Shown: one piece after another, positions 10,933-24,017 of the stretch
How positions within the stretch are numbered: position 1 is the stretch's first letter
How the letters are laid out: each line of letters starts with the position of its first letter
Origin: Prorocentrum cordatum
Taxonomy: Eukaryota; Sar; Dinophyceae; Prorocentrales; Prorocentraceae
Direction: 5' to 3'
DNA: 64,000 bases
Assembly: GCA_963575745.1 (NCBI GenBank)
Contig: CAUYUJ010020524.1
Location: 1 to 64,000 of the forward strand
The notes under the pieces: model-generated
What the model saw: only the letters and a program-made list of their open reading frames with translations
What the model was told of the DNA's origin: nothing
Databases searched by the model: none
Position numbers and translations under genes: made by a program

Positions 10933-11620
10933 CACCCCGCCCCGAATCCCGCCCGTGAGGGTAGGACTCGGGAACAGAGGAAAAGAATCCGTCACCCTTT
11001 TACTCCTTTAATCCTCAGGTCTGCAGGCAGCTGAGCGCAAAGTCAGTATAGCCCCAGCTGCAAGGTAAGGTAAGGAACACCCAGGGTCCCAATTTTCTTC
11101 GCCAAGCACGCTTTGGTGCCCCCTCGGTGCGCCCCCCAAAACGCTTCGGCACTCGAGGGCGGAGAAGAATGAGACGGGTGGGCGGAGAAAGAGGATCTGA
11201 GCAAGTTAAAGCAACTTATAATCTGCCTCGCCTATGCGAGGCAGGTGTTGCCACCAGCTGTCAGATCATTCTCAACGCATTGGAGTTAGGTTCTAAAGAA
11301 CACGCATTCTGAGATCGCGTTGATGAACACGATCATGCTATGAAACGCATATAACTATATATGTCAAAGCAAATGTCTGGCCATACGAAAGGTCGCGTTG
11401 ATGAACACGAAAAGTTGCATGTATGTAAATTCTCTATATGGCGACTCCCGTTGGCGTGGCTCCTTAGGAGGCTGCCTTGGTTATCGCAAAGTATGTGTGT
11501 ATGTGTGGCCACTTGCGTTGTATAGTGAAGTGGCCTAGAAGTATATAATAGCCACCGCTCAAGGCGGACTTGTATTATAATGAAGTTCAAGCCTTTCGAG
11601 CGGTGGGCCTTGCGGCCGAC
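10933..11620 (-). other. E1 3' untranslated region with polypurine tract and hairpins
   Basis: Next to the 3' LTR the minus strand reads GGGGCGGGG, a polypurine tract for plus-strand priming. Further in lie a palindromic 22-mer (gatcgcgttgatgaacacgatc split as gatcgcgttga / tgaacacgatc, 11313-11334), a second related copy near 11392-11411, and a gctccttaggaggc palindrome near 11460. The same motifs recur in E2's 3' region, so they are element features. No ORF is present. Confidence 0.65.
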
Positions 11621-14600
11621 TCACTGCGCGCCGTTCTCGTAGAACCTGCTGTCCCACTTCCTGCGGCCATCGTACGCCACGTTGCTCGTCGTGAACGTCC
11701 CCCAAGATGTCCTCGGGATCCAGTGGCGAAACCACTTGTTGATTGGATGTCGCGGATGTATACGAACTCGTCGTTGTTGAGCGCGATGTAGATCCAGCAG
11801 TTGATGTAGTAGCTCCAGCACCTGAGGCCCCAATGGCTGTCCTCTAGGTCGTCGCGCCACCAGGCGGCGTAGTCTGTCGCACGCGCCCTCTTGGCGCGAG
11901 GTCTGTAGCTGTCATCGCTATCCTGCCGCTGCGCTGCAGTGCCGCGCGGCCCCGCGGGCGCGTGGTCATCCGCGCCAGAGGCGCTAGACCGTGCAGCATC
12001 GCCAGGGGCAGGGCGCGGCGGCGGCGGATGGCGCGGCTGGCGTGGCTCCATGGCATCATCAGAGCGTTGGGAGTATGTATCAGGTTCGATCGGATCGGTT
12101 CTCATCCCTGAATCACCCCCCCTCTGGTCTGTGGAACCCAAGGCAGAACCCATCAACCCGTAAGCAAGCGCAGCAAGCTTGCGCTGCGTGACTTTCTCAC
12201 GGGTGCCATCCCGCCTGGGGGGGGCAATCGTGACAAGTCCGCGTGCCTGCCGCGTCTGTCTGTCGAGTCTGCCTTCGTTCAGCCACCATTTCTTCCGACC
12301 AGCTTGGCCAGTCCTGATGCTGGTCTCGAGGATTCCACATGCATCTCGCATGTCCTCAACGGTCCAGGCATTCTTGCCCACATTAACGCGAGCGCCTGTC
12401 ATTTGGTGGTGGAACTTCAAATCATTGAGAAAACGCTGAATGAGATTGGCATATGGATGGTATAGAGGTCTGTCGTCTTCAGCCTCGCCCATCAGTCTGC
12501 ACTCGCGTGCAGGAGGGCGGCCAGAGTCGACCCACTTCTGATACCTTTTCCTAGCGGAATTAGCCATTCTCCCCAGCGCATCTTTCTCATTGCCTGGAAA
12601 TGAGCGCTTGCCCGTCATGATGACTTGCGCTCCGTCTCTCATGTACCTCGTAAAGTCGTCCTGGGAGAGCGCCATCTTGATCCAGTGGGTCAGCTTCTGG
12701 AGGTATGCTAGGTCGCTCTGGACGGCGGTACTTTTACCCGTAGCACCAACGGATACAGTGCACTGCCAGCAGATGTCACAAAGGATACCATCATTTGTAA
12801 CGATCCCTAGGGATAAGATGCGATCGAAATTCCGACATCGCGCGATATCATGCTGAATATCTTCTGGGGCTCCGTCAATCGTGAGGTGCTCACGAGATCC
12901 CCGGCGAGTTTCCCGACCACGAGCAAGACTGCGGCCGATCTGATCCATGGCATCGCGGTTGATCTCGGCGTTCGGTCGGGAAGCGATCGATCTGCTCATT
13001 CCCTCGATCTCGATCCTAGACAATCTTTCCCCTGGCAGTCCTATGCGCTCTGTCGTGTCGTTGTCCGCATCCTCAGTATCACCATGGCATACGTTTTCTG
13101 TACGGAGACGGCGAGCCTCATGCTGCAAGGCGGACTCGTTGTCGCCCTCCTCGCGGTTGACTCCCGTCTGCTCGGCTATGACCCGTACCATGGTTTCTTG
13201 ATCAGGAGCTGCGGATGCAATGCTGCCTGGGTCCTGGGGAATGTCCTGCTGCGCGCCTGGGTCACGTGGCGCGGCAGGTGTTTCCACCAGCTCCGTCCAT
13301 ACGGGGAAGCCTGGATTGCCGAATGTCTTGATGCAGTGCGTAAATAGATCACGCAACGTTTGGAGTGCGGGATGATTCTGATGAATAGCATCTTTTGCGA
13401 AGCCACGGAGCCCCCCAACACTGTCCAGCAATATGTTTTGATACACTTTGGAGATCCATTGGAAGACGCCTGTAGTCGACTCCTCGATGGCCTCTGGGTC
13501 CAGGTAGTGCACCAACTTTTTGAAGAAGCGATCTGCACTGCAAATCGGTAAGTCACGTGCCCAGTTGTGGGTGTGATTATAATCCAAAAAGTATGTCTCT
13601 GCGTTCCATGCTTTGGATCCGAATTGAACGTCACATTGTAAGTGCGACTGTACTTCATCCACCACAAATCTGTCCACGCCAGCGTGCACCTCAATGATTT
13701 GTTTCACCTTTATCATGGGTGAGTCTACCAAAGGCTCCGACACCCAGCGGTAGATGCGGTGGTCGTATGATTGTCTGGTCAACCTTGTGTCCTCCTCTGG
13801 GTCGTAGCCGGGGTGATTGAGGAAGTCTTCTGGCGGGTCAATAACGTTGTCGAGGATGCTCGCGTCGACGTGCCCATCTGCTTGGATCTCTGCTGATAGA
13901 TCTGATTTCATGTTGTCATTTGCTGCTTTTTCTTCGGCAATGAGTGGTATGTTTGATATATCCACAATAACGGTAACCAGAGGTTCGGCAGATTGGCCTG
14001 CCGTTTGTTGGGGTCCATCGTCCGCGGGAGCAGATCCTCGGCAGGTGTGGCCACCAACTCTTCGGGATCGGGTGTCCGAGGAGCGGGCCGTCTGGTCGGT
14101 GTACGTGGGATACGTGGCTTATACATGCTCGGCATGCCGAGATATGGCAGATCACCATCTGTTTTGTGCTGAAGTATTTTGTCACGGCATGAGGATGGTC
14201 CTTCCAGGGCAGTATTCATATTTGTCGGGTCAATGGCATATTTGTCGGCACGAATTGGTAAAGCAAAGACAACGCCCTTGAGAGGCATGCTTTTGTCATT
14301 GTACCATATGCTTACCCATCGTAAACCGTAGTTGAGGATAGGTATTTGCACCGCAAAGAACTTGTCAAAGACTCCGAAATGAATGATTGGGCCGTATATG
14401 TGGCCCTTGTTCATGAGGACCTTGGTTTTGTGATTGCTCTTGGGGTAGTGATTGTCGTAATGATAACAATTGGTAGATCCCCCATTCTTAGTGGCAATGT
14501 AGTCCCCCATGCGAACATCATTAAATGTAGGCCGACGATCCCAATCTTTCTGTGTAAGATTTGATGTAATGGGTCGAAGAGCCTCTCGGCAGTATGACAT

Positions 14601-17600
14601 AGCAATTAACCATTCTATATATTCTGTTTTGTGGTCGGTGTCGTCGATCATACCACGGACCATTTGTTCATCGAAGGCGTCGGCGCCAGATATGCGGCCA
14701 GCAGGGGTTGCCCCCAGCTGAGGGGCAATCGGTCGCTGAGCCGAAGATGCTGATGCTGACGGCGTCCTTGGCTGCTGATCCATGTCGCGATTCACGTTGG
14801 CTGGTGTAATCCCAGGAGGGTCATCGATGAACTCCTCTCCAGGAAGATAGGCGCAAATTTCGTACTTACTCAATTGTTGTCTCGTGGCCAATGGCGGATA
14901 GTCCCAGAAGGAGCCCTCCGGCCATATCTGCTGGCCGTGCACGTGGCGTGGTTGGAGACGGCGAATTGCAATGACTGCCGCTGCTGGAACCACGTCCTCT
15001 GTCATAATAGCGCCTTGAGCGCCCAACCAGAATCTGCAACCAGCTTTTGTGGCGATCTCCATGTTGATCACCAGCTCGACCTCGTTCTTGTAGTGATTGA
15101 ACTTGTATGACTCTACCGAGGTGTGCGAATTATTCTGGACATTGTCTATATATGTGCTGGAACTGAAGAATGCCTCCGTGCGTTGCGATGGTTTATGATG
15201 CTTGTCTCTCTGAGAAGATGGATCGACGCAGCCTGGAATGATCCCTGTCTTGAGGATGTTGCGCCAAGCACGGAATGTCGTGCCGTGGTGGAGGTATTTC
15301 ACGTCTGTCCATTGTAGGCTCTCCCAGCCCATGTTCCATGGTTTGGAAAGTGGGTTGACGCAACTGTGGCCTCCAACACATCGAATGGCAATAACGCTGT
15401 TCCAATCGAAACAGCTGGGATCACCTCCCTCGGGGATTGGTTTGGCGTATATCTCGATCCGATTCATCTGCGGGTCTATATGTTTCTGGAACGCACGAAT
15501 GATGAAGATCGGGTAGTAATCGTTCCAATCGGTATACCCATCTTTCTCACCATCTTTCTTGAAGTGCGACATGGCCGCGTCCATGGACGGTCCGTTGTGG
15601 TTTTTACGATCACTGAATTTCCATCGGACCATATCCTGAAAGGATTTCCAATTACTGGGGATCTTCCACTCACGATCTGTTGCCTTCGGCCAAACGTTGA
15701 TACGTCGATCGTGAAATTGATTGATGTAGAACTTCATGTAGTGGATCTCGTGGCGTAACATCGTCGCGATGTCTTTGCTCATGTATTTGGGTTCTCCCAG
15801 CCACTCATCAAGTAATTCAGGACCATAACGTACGTCGTCGTAATGCGGTAACGATATCCACCTCCATTCTGGAAAGCAACCAGACTGTGCAATATCAGGG
15901 GCATGAGCAATCACACAATCGTCATGTTGCAGTTGATCGAACCATTCGTCATCTTGCAGGCAAGCGAATCCATTGACCGCGGATGTACCCCGCAATACTG
16001 GACAAACGTATGGATGGTCGTCCTTGATGCCTGCTTGCAGCTTCCACTCTCGAATAGTGCATGCGTTATCGAACATCCCGACCTGGCTAATGTCCTCGCA
16101 CATAGAACGCTCACAGCTGTCCTGCCATGACAATAAATTCATCTCGTGTGGGGAAGAGTCGTCGTCGGCAGGAGTTGACTCCAGCTCCATAGCATCTAGG
16201 TCAGTGCCGTCGTCTGGGATCGGGACTGCCTCGGCTTTCGGGAGCTGAACTGCTGGCTGTTGGTCTGCTGGCGTATGGTGTAGGGGTGGTCCAGGAGTCG
16301 ATGACTTTGGCACGGCTATCGGTTGCGGGCCAGGTTGCAGTGGATCAGGCAATGGGCCCGGTGGTGCTGGCTGTTCCGCATCGGCCGCCGCTCGCCACAC
16401 GGAAGTCGGAACATCAGGATCACATCCCAATGCCACGCGATCCAGTGCATTCTGTCTGAAGAATGGTTTGCATGCTTCGATGGTCTGTTCGTTCTCGGCA
16501 GCAGGGCCGACACAGTGAGATGTCAACCTGTTGTTTTCTGCAGTGAGTCGTGCTCTGGTCGCGTTATCGTCTCCATCCAAGTCGGTCATCTGTTGTAGAA
16601 ACTGCTCAAACACAACCCAAGTAACTGCATGTGCATCTTCAACCGTTTTGATGATCTTAGGGTGGAGGAGCTCTTGTTTCTCGACTGAATCCCAGGATGC
16701 CCATGCCCCAGGGTAGTCGTTGATCAACAGTAAGAGGTACTTGAATAAGCCGTCGTATGCAAGGCCAAATGGATCATTTTCAGGAATAGCCTTGTTCGGC
16801 TCGCGAGGATCAAGTGCTGGTGGCCGTATCGTAATTCCAGGAATAGGTACGCTTGTGTCGCCTGCGGTAGCAGGCAGTGATGCCGGCAGCGTACCATCGG
16901 CACATGATGCCATCCACGCACAATGAGCCATCTCGCCTGCCGTCTGTGTCATCAGCGTCGTGAGGCTGAGATATCTCTTCCATCCGTTTGTCATCCTTTC
17001 TCTGAAGTCGAGAGCCGCCATGATCTCCTTGGCCTGTGTGTAGGCCTGCTCGTCCGTGACGGGAGGCTGTATGGGAGGCCTGAATGGATACGGCTGAGAA
17101 GGCAGTGATTGGATCAAAGCGCAGAAGTTACGATAGCATACTGCGTCGCAGAACTGTGTCGTAAACATCGCCATGTTATGGTTGTTCTGTTTTGCATGCC
17201 AAGCCTGTGGGGTGATTATATCGCACGCTTCTATCCAGTGGTCGGATGGAAGAACCGTAATACCACGATTTTGCATAATCCTGATCAAATCGTCCGTGTG
17301 GTAATCAAAGTTTGGGTGCACGCCCCACTGTGCTGCTTTGCCAGGCCCCATAACCGTGGGACAGCGGAAATACTGCATCACATCGACAAAACGTGATACA
17401 TCCACCTGTACGTGTACTGGCATGAGCGTCGGGACGCCGCCCTCGCATTCCATTTTCTGGAGCTCACGCACGGCAGTAGGTGCACGATCCTGATGACGAC
17501 GCATGTCCACGGTGTTCTGTCCGTGGTTGGCACATGCTATGTCATTCGCGCTCCATACCACCATGGCGTTGAGGCCTCTGCAATAGTGTCTTTGTTTTAC

Positions 17601-20600
17601 ATGTGCAGGAAAATCAGTGGCCCAGTAACCCCAGATGACCTCGTTTAACTCACGCCACCTTTTGATGGAGGCATTGTCGCTGTGTAACATGAGGCCTCTG
17701 GCCTCGCGGATCATCTTGATCATGTTGCGCTGCTCGAAGGTGGACTCAAACTGGTTGTTGAGAATAGCTGCGGCACGGCTCTCTTGTGTCTGCGTACGCT
17801 GTTAACGCAGTTATTCCATACCATAGCGGGTGTCTCCACCAGCCTCTGGCAATTGAATGCAATCTTGGCCGATCGGCGTGTCGTTCTGTTTGAACCATTC
17901 TTTGTAATTGCCAAAGGAGAATACCCACATCATGGTGTCGTCGCGGATGATGGTCGACAAGTGCTCGAGAGTAGCACCGCCCATGCATTCCGCGCGATTG
18001 AGGCACGGCATAAACAACGGTACAAGAGCAATATTTGATACTTTGGCGAGGTGTTCTCGCTTCTCTGCATTGTTGAGCTTGTCAATGCCGTGACTTGGGT
18101 ACTTATTGTGCTTTGCACCCTTGGCCCCTTTCTTGGGCTGCATAATCCATGTTGAATCGGTGCACAAGTTGGCCCATTTGTATGCGTGCCCTGATGGACC
18201 AAAGGCATGATGCAAGAGAAGTCCCAGATCTTCTTGTACTAGTGAATACCACCCATTATCTGAAAGAAGAGTAGAAACCAAACGACCACCACAAAAGGCG
18301 CTGTACTTTGCTTGTTCAAGCTCGAGTGGGTCAATATCAGGACCAGGAGTAAGACCAGGGTCAATCTCAGCGGGGGCCTCGCCAATGAAGACATTGCCCT
18401 CGTTGTATGGTTGCCAACGATAAGTACTTGTCATAGTCTCGTCGGGCTCTGATATTGCCTGCCAGCCTTCTGGGCGATCGGATGGTGTTCCACCGTCTTG
18501 GAGCATGATCCGATACCTCCGAAGCCTCCGCGTGCAGTCAACCATGTGCTGAGCTTGCGGCAGAATTTGCTTGTCTGGTTAATGTCGGAAAATGCTCGCA
18601 TTTCGGTGACCAGATTATCTTCAACGACGTGGCCGATGTGTCCCGAGGTATCTGATGTCCTGGTTAAGCCAGGTGGGCGTGTGGGTAACTTGATCGTTAC
18701 ACGCTCAAGTTTGGGAGCATAGCATGGAGTTGTCAATCCATTGCTGTATACATCAGAGGGTGCACAAAGACCATTTCCATAGTAGTGTTTTGTATCCTGA
18801 ACGCTGTCCTCGGCATAGTGTCCCAGTACTGCGCTGCCAATTTTGGACCAATCATTGTGAATCATCATCCACTCCGTCTTCAATATCATCGTCGTAAGTT
18901 CCATTGGCGGGCACTTGCGTTGTGCTCCTGGGATCACTGCGTTCAAATGATCATGTAAACCACGAACACTGTCTCGTACAGACGGGTTACGAGTGAAAAG
19001 GCTGGAAACCACGCACATAACCCTCATGAAAGATAGCCATGGTGTAGCCGCAAACGTGCTGTACTCGTAGTTGGCGTCGCCGCCGACTGATCCACCAGCA
19101 TCGCTGATCCAACTCTTGACGTCGGCGGACGCAGAGCGGGCAATTTCTCGAATAGTGGACTCGTCGGGCACGCGGAGATCAAAATCTGCGCTGCGATCAG
19201 CGCGCCGTTGATGCACGTATATGTGTCCATCATCAGGATCACGAGGACGACCAGTTTGAGCGCGGTACGTGAAGCCCACGCGATCGTCGTCCTCGGCGTT
19301 CGGGTCGTACTCAGCGTCGCAGCCGATGGGCCAGCCGATGAGGTGGAGCGGCTGGGCCTGATCCATCTCGTGGATGGGGGTATCGGGATTAGAACCGATC
19401 TCTCTTATTTTCGCCTCGCACACGGCGAACAGGATGCCTGTAAGCTTTGTAGCTCGAGTCGTAAAATTGCTGCGGCATGAACGTACAATGAGTGTCCTAG
19501 ACCTCTCTGTATCCTGTGGAGACGAGGGAGGATGGCGGGGATGTCTACCGTGCGGGGAACGTGCTCTTGACCGAGGTGTGCGCGAAACAATAGCTGCAGC
19601 GGGTACACCAATGTGGTACATACATGCGCATATGCCCTCGTGATTGGCTTGTCCAACGCACCGCATTCCACATTCTGATCCTACCTCGCCCCATCTTTCT
19701 TTTTCTGTAAGTAATATTTTGCATACTTCCGGGCATCGATCCAGTTTTGGAGGTTCTGCAACATGAGGTAAACCGTCGGGCCTCCGAGGCCCTCGTAGTG
19801 GTTTCCATGGTTTCTTTGGAGGACATTGTACCGGAGTAGCGGGAAAGATGAGCGAGTGTTCCAAGAGGTCCCTCCAGAGGTCTGCTTTCTTTGGCTCGAA
19901 ATGCTTGGTCATCATATCTGCAATCTGCTCTTTTGTACCTACATATTTGAGCTCGATATGTTCGAGTTGGCATGTCTCGCATATCCAATCCAGGTTGATA
20001 CGATGAGTACGATGAAGATGACGAAGTGCTGGTGTACGTCCCTTTTGGACAATTTTGATCACGGCCTGGTTATCCTCGAGGGCGATAAGACGCACTTTGG
20101 GGGAACTAATCTCCTCAGCTGGTTCTGGATCCACGTGCAATACGGTACCCTCATGGGATATTGTACGCCTCTTTGGAGGCGTAGGTAACTCCGTATTTAG
20201 CGGTAGTTGCCTACGGCTAGGAGAAGATCCCCTTGTGGGGGGTGCCTTGCGAGGCGATGGCTTGCGCCTCTTTTTAGCGGCCAACGTCAGACACGGCGCT
20301 GTGTCGGCGCGTCCCTGGCAGCTCAGGCAAGTATTCTTCTCTTTGCGTGTGTTGGCAACTCCCACCACGGCTTCCCAGAATGAGAGTAGTGGTAGTCCTT
20401 CCAGTCGTAATGCTGAGTCAAGAGCAACGATCTCGGATTCTGTAGATGAATGCGACACAACCGTTTGTTTCTTACACACAGCGTTGACCGGGAAGAACGT
20501 GTTGGGTCCAACAAGCGCGGCGAAGACGCCGGTAGTGGACTTGGATGATGCAATGCAATCGGCGAACGAGGCGTCAGTGAAGAACATGATGGATAACTTG

Positions 20601-23075
20601 TTCGACGAATCGCCTATCCATCCGTGTAAACAATGTGTACGCGTCGTTTTAATGCAGCATATCAATCGATGTAGACGTTTATCACACGTGGTATTCCATT
20701 TGGTAATTTCTCTGGCTAACATAAATACTGGATGTAGAAGATCGAAACGACAGCAACGTGCCAGGTAGAGAATCTTCATCAGTACACTCGCCGCGTCCTG
20801 GCCAAGGACGCCCTCGTCGGAGTAATCGGAATCGGTGAAGGAGGTGTCCTCGATGCCAGGGGTTTCGGCGTCAGGTAGGTCATCGTATGTGACTGGCATG
20901 GGATCTGTTGTAGTAGATGTCGTATCGACCGATCTTGCTGGGCTGGATGATCGTGGCCGTGCGTTGAGCACGCTAGTAGGTCTGGCGACCGACCCGGAGG
21001 ATGCAGGCGATTTGGATCGCGAAGTCCTCGGCGAGTCGGATCGTTTCCGACGTGACCCCGGTCCCTGGGCGCGCTTGGAAGCGCATTCCAGGTACCGCTC
21101 AATGCACTGATCAGTAAAACCAAGCATATCATGTCGAATTCCACGAACTTGTTTGGCTGTATTGTAATCTTTCTCATTGTGTACGGGCAACATAGGTCGT
21201 ATGGTAGACATTTGTTTGTCGAAGATGTTCTGCGGCACCTCGTATGCCTGTTGTCCACAGCCAAGATATTGTGAGTATGGAGTAGGTGGATCCAAGTCAA
21301 TACCGCTCTTGCGGATATAATCCCAGCCAGCTTGTAGATTGTGAGCTGGTCCGGCTAATTTGAAGTCGTCCACATAAACTGAAAGTATCAGTCCCAGTTT
21401 GTTGTGTCCCCATACGCATTCCCATCCTGGAATAGGCTCGAAACCAACGCTTTCCAAGCATGTGCGACACTTGCGTTCCCAAAAGACCCCTGCAAGAGGG
21501 TGTCCGTATAGTGCCAATCGTAATCGGCACACTGGATTCTTGCATTTTGACCAGGATGCCGGTTGTCGCCATTTAGGTATGGTAATCCAAGTATCAACTG
21601 GATCGATTCGTCCGTCGCCGTATAGTAATGCTTGCGTGCATGCTCCAGGTGCATCACTTTGTTCGCCCGCATATTGTGGCAATAATGCAGTAGCATCGCA
21701 AAGTTTGGAAGCCTCAATACGCGAAGCACTGGAAGCGGCGTCGGCGAATATGGCGGCCAAACCAGTTTCATCTTTGCCTGCATTGCCCTGAACCACCACT
21801 CGGCCCTTGAATTTACGCAGATCAGGCGGCAGTTCTTCGTGTTTGACTGAAGATAGTTCCAAGATATTGAAGAAATGAACTTTCGTCCCAGTGCGAATAG
21901 CTTGTGGCTCAATATCAGCTTTTTCTGCAACAGTCTCTAACATCCACGTTTGTTTCTTTTCCAATCGCTCGTACTCTTTTCGTAGGGCTTCCTGTGCTCG
22001 TGGTTATGCGGCAACTTCTTTCTTACTCAGGCTTCTGGTAACTAGGGCCGAGCGTGCCCATGAGGAATCGGGGATTTTGTCTCTGTGTGTCGGTGTGTAG
22101 GTCGTCTCACGTGGCATAGTGGGTATTGCTACCGACTGGACGAACTGGCGTATGAGCGGGTTCATGGTCCCAAAGTCGGTTCCTTCACTATCCACAAGTA
22201 CCAAAGCACGTTCTTCTCCAGCGTGCTGTTGTGGTGTTTGGCGGTAGTACAGTACCGTAGTAATGTCACGTGGCCCACCAGGTAGTTTGGCATACAGTAG
22301 TTCTTTGTTCGTCACGCCCTTGACGTTCTCGTCACGGATGACTGCGCCGTTGTCAGTGTCGCATGTAATCCTTCGTTCCACAGTATTCCACGTGGGTCCG
22401 CCGGCTGCAGTGGCACGGAAATTGTTGACCTGTTTGTCCTGACTTGTCCACACTCGAAGTGCAGCTCGGTCACGAATCTCACGAGCTCGTTTAACGTCTT
22501 CGGCGTATTCGATTTCTTTCTTCTGTTGTCCACGAGATAGGGTTTTCCAATGTTCGGGAAGAACGTGATCAGGACGTGTAGTAGTCTGTATACGTGTTTC
22601 GCGGCCGCGGACCACCATTGTGCCATCTGGCGTTATTTTTGGAAGCTTATAGAATCGAACCATGCCGGTCCAGGGCTCGCTCAGCTCCCTGTGGTCGTTG
22701 GCGCTGACACCGTCCCAAACATCGCGAAAGTCACTCTCTCCTTCAGAAGTAGAAGTCGTCTTGAAATCTCGTGTCACGTCGAGTTGATCAACAGGTACAG
22801 GCATGTTCATGACGTCGTCCGTCGGGATGAACAACTTCTTGCGTGGAGTACGAATATGTCTGATGACGCAATATCCGCGCTGTTCCCAGTAGTCGGGTTC
22901 CAGCGCTGGTGCAGCAACTTCAGAGGCCGATGCGTGGATATCGGCGTTGTTATCTTCCGTTGTCATCATAGACGGGTCATCCCATTCTTTAGGGTAGGAA
23001 AGTGGAGGATCGGGCACTGGTTTGTCGCCCAAGGGGCGAGAAGTAGATGCCTTGACCTCATCATGTGCCTCAGGG
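11621..23075 (-). pseudogene. E1 polyprotein, 3' part: end of Pol (RT, RNase H) plus long C-terminal extension
   Basis: This continues E1's Pol on the far side of E2. In order on the minus strand: Pol linker (23075-22007), stop TAA at 22004, RT with QSDAPGACTQALL and VYVDDFKL (about 21650-21370), RNase H (TDASFADC, TESEIV, EDNQAV; about 20590-19900), then the extension. That extension holds the Tpt1/KptA-like region (SKDIATMLRHEIHY near 15780-15740, AIRCVGGHS near 15390, LHHGT near 15295, GAQGAIMTEDVVP near 15000) and a conserved C-terminal region. Breaks: a frameshift near 18500, two stops near 17800, a frameshift near 13990 and another near 11760. Its Pol is non-functional, but residues shared with E2 show which parts were under constraint. 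The zinc ribbon seen in E2 lacks Cys residues here (NFDRIL instead of CNNC). Confidence 0.88.
23071..23075. other. Target-site duplication of E2 (left copy)
   Basis: CAGGG before the LTR start, repeated at 41048-41052. The uninterrupted version of this site is visible in E2's own homologous pol sequence near 35371-35375 (gcctcagggttatgatg), which confirms both the duplication and the insertion point. Confidence 0.95.
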
Positions 23076-23271
23076 TGTGTATGGGGTTGAAGTACAAGAG
23101 TACAGAACCCCTGATCCGTTGGTAGAGAGATGGAGGGATAGATGGATATCTTTCCCTCCCAAGCGATCAAGGTACGATCGCTCCAACTCAGTACCTGAGC
23201 CCAAACGGCCAGGTGCGGGAGAGGTAAGGATAAGGAGTATATATGAGGGTATTACACGGGTTCCACACACA
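23076..23271 (-). repeat. E2 3' LTR (196 bp)
   Basis: tgtgtatggggttg...ttccacacaca on plus. Identical by eye to 40852-41047. Contains gagtatatatgag, a TATA-like box on the minus strand. Confidence 0.95.
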
Positions 23272-23282
23272 CCCCCCGCCCC
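23272..23282 (-). promoter_or_regulatory. E2 polypurine tract
   Basis: On the minus strand GGGGCGGGGGG lies immediately 5' of the 3' LTR start TGTGTGTGG. This is the expected position and composition for the RNase H-resistant primer of plus-strand synthesis. Confidence 0.75.
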
Positions 23283-24017
23283 GAATCCCGCCCGTGAAGG
23301 CAGGACTCGGGATCAGGAGGATGGAATCCGTAACCTCAGAACTCCTTTACCTTAAGTCTGAAAAGGCAGCTGGGCTAAAAGTCAGCGAAGCCACAGCTGC
23401 AAAGTGAGGTAAGAAGAGATACCTTGGGTCTCTTTTTCTTCTCCAGGCGGTCTTTGCCGCCCCCTCGGTGCGCCCCCCAAAACGCTTCGGCACTCGAGGG
23501 AGGAGAAGAATGAGACAAAGGTAGGCGGAGAAAGAAGATCTGAGCACCAAGGCAACGTAAACCGCCTCGCAAGATTTGCGAGGCAGGTGTTGCCACCAGC
23601 TATCAGATTATTCTCGACGCAATATTGTTTAAATTGTTAAAATATGCATGCTAAGATCGCGCTGACGAGCACAATCTTGAAATCAACCACAAGTCTGCCT
23701 AAAAGCGAATGTATGCCAAGATCGCGTTGACGAACACGATCCTGAAAGAAATGCAATCTGTGTTAAAGCAAGTACCTGGCCAGGAGAAAATGTCGTGTTG
23801 ATGAACACGAAAATGATGTATAAAATCTGTTTGGCGACTCCCGTTGGCGTTGCTCCTTAGGAGGCTGCCTCGGTGATCGCAAAAGATATCTATATGTGTG
23901 TATGGCCACTTGTGTGAAAGATTGAAGTGGCCTAAAAGAATGTATTAGCCACCGCTCAAGGCGAACTTTGATGAACGGAAGTTCTGCTCTTGAGCAGTGG
24001 ACCTTGCGGCCGACTCA
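23283..24017 (-). other. E2 3' untranslated region with a repeated hairpin
   Basis: About 735 bp without an ORF between the TAG stop and the polypurine tract. Three copies of a self-complementary ~22-mer occur: 23655-23676 (gatcgcgctgacgagcacaatc), 23720-23741 (gatcgcgttgacgaacacgatc) and near 23791-23811 (tcgtgttgatgaacacga). A gctccttaggaggc palindrome lies near 23850, and a cctcgc...gcgagg stem near 23563-23584. All have counterparts in E1, so a role in element RNA (packaging, stability, export or 3' processing) is possible but unproven. Confidence 0.65.

Noticed and set aside
22004-23170. A separate gene starting in the LTR at 23170
   Set aside because: It is an accidental fusion of E2's 3' LTR with E1's interrupted pol frame.
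23283-24017. CRISPR-like array (three spaced short palindromes)
   Set aside because: Only three diverged hairpins with unequal spacing in a retroelement 3' region; no cas genes and a eukaryotic context.
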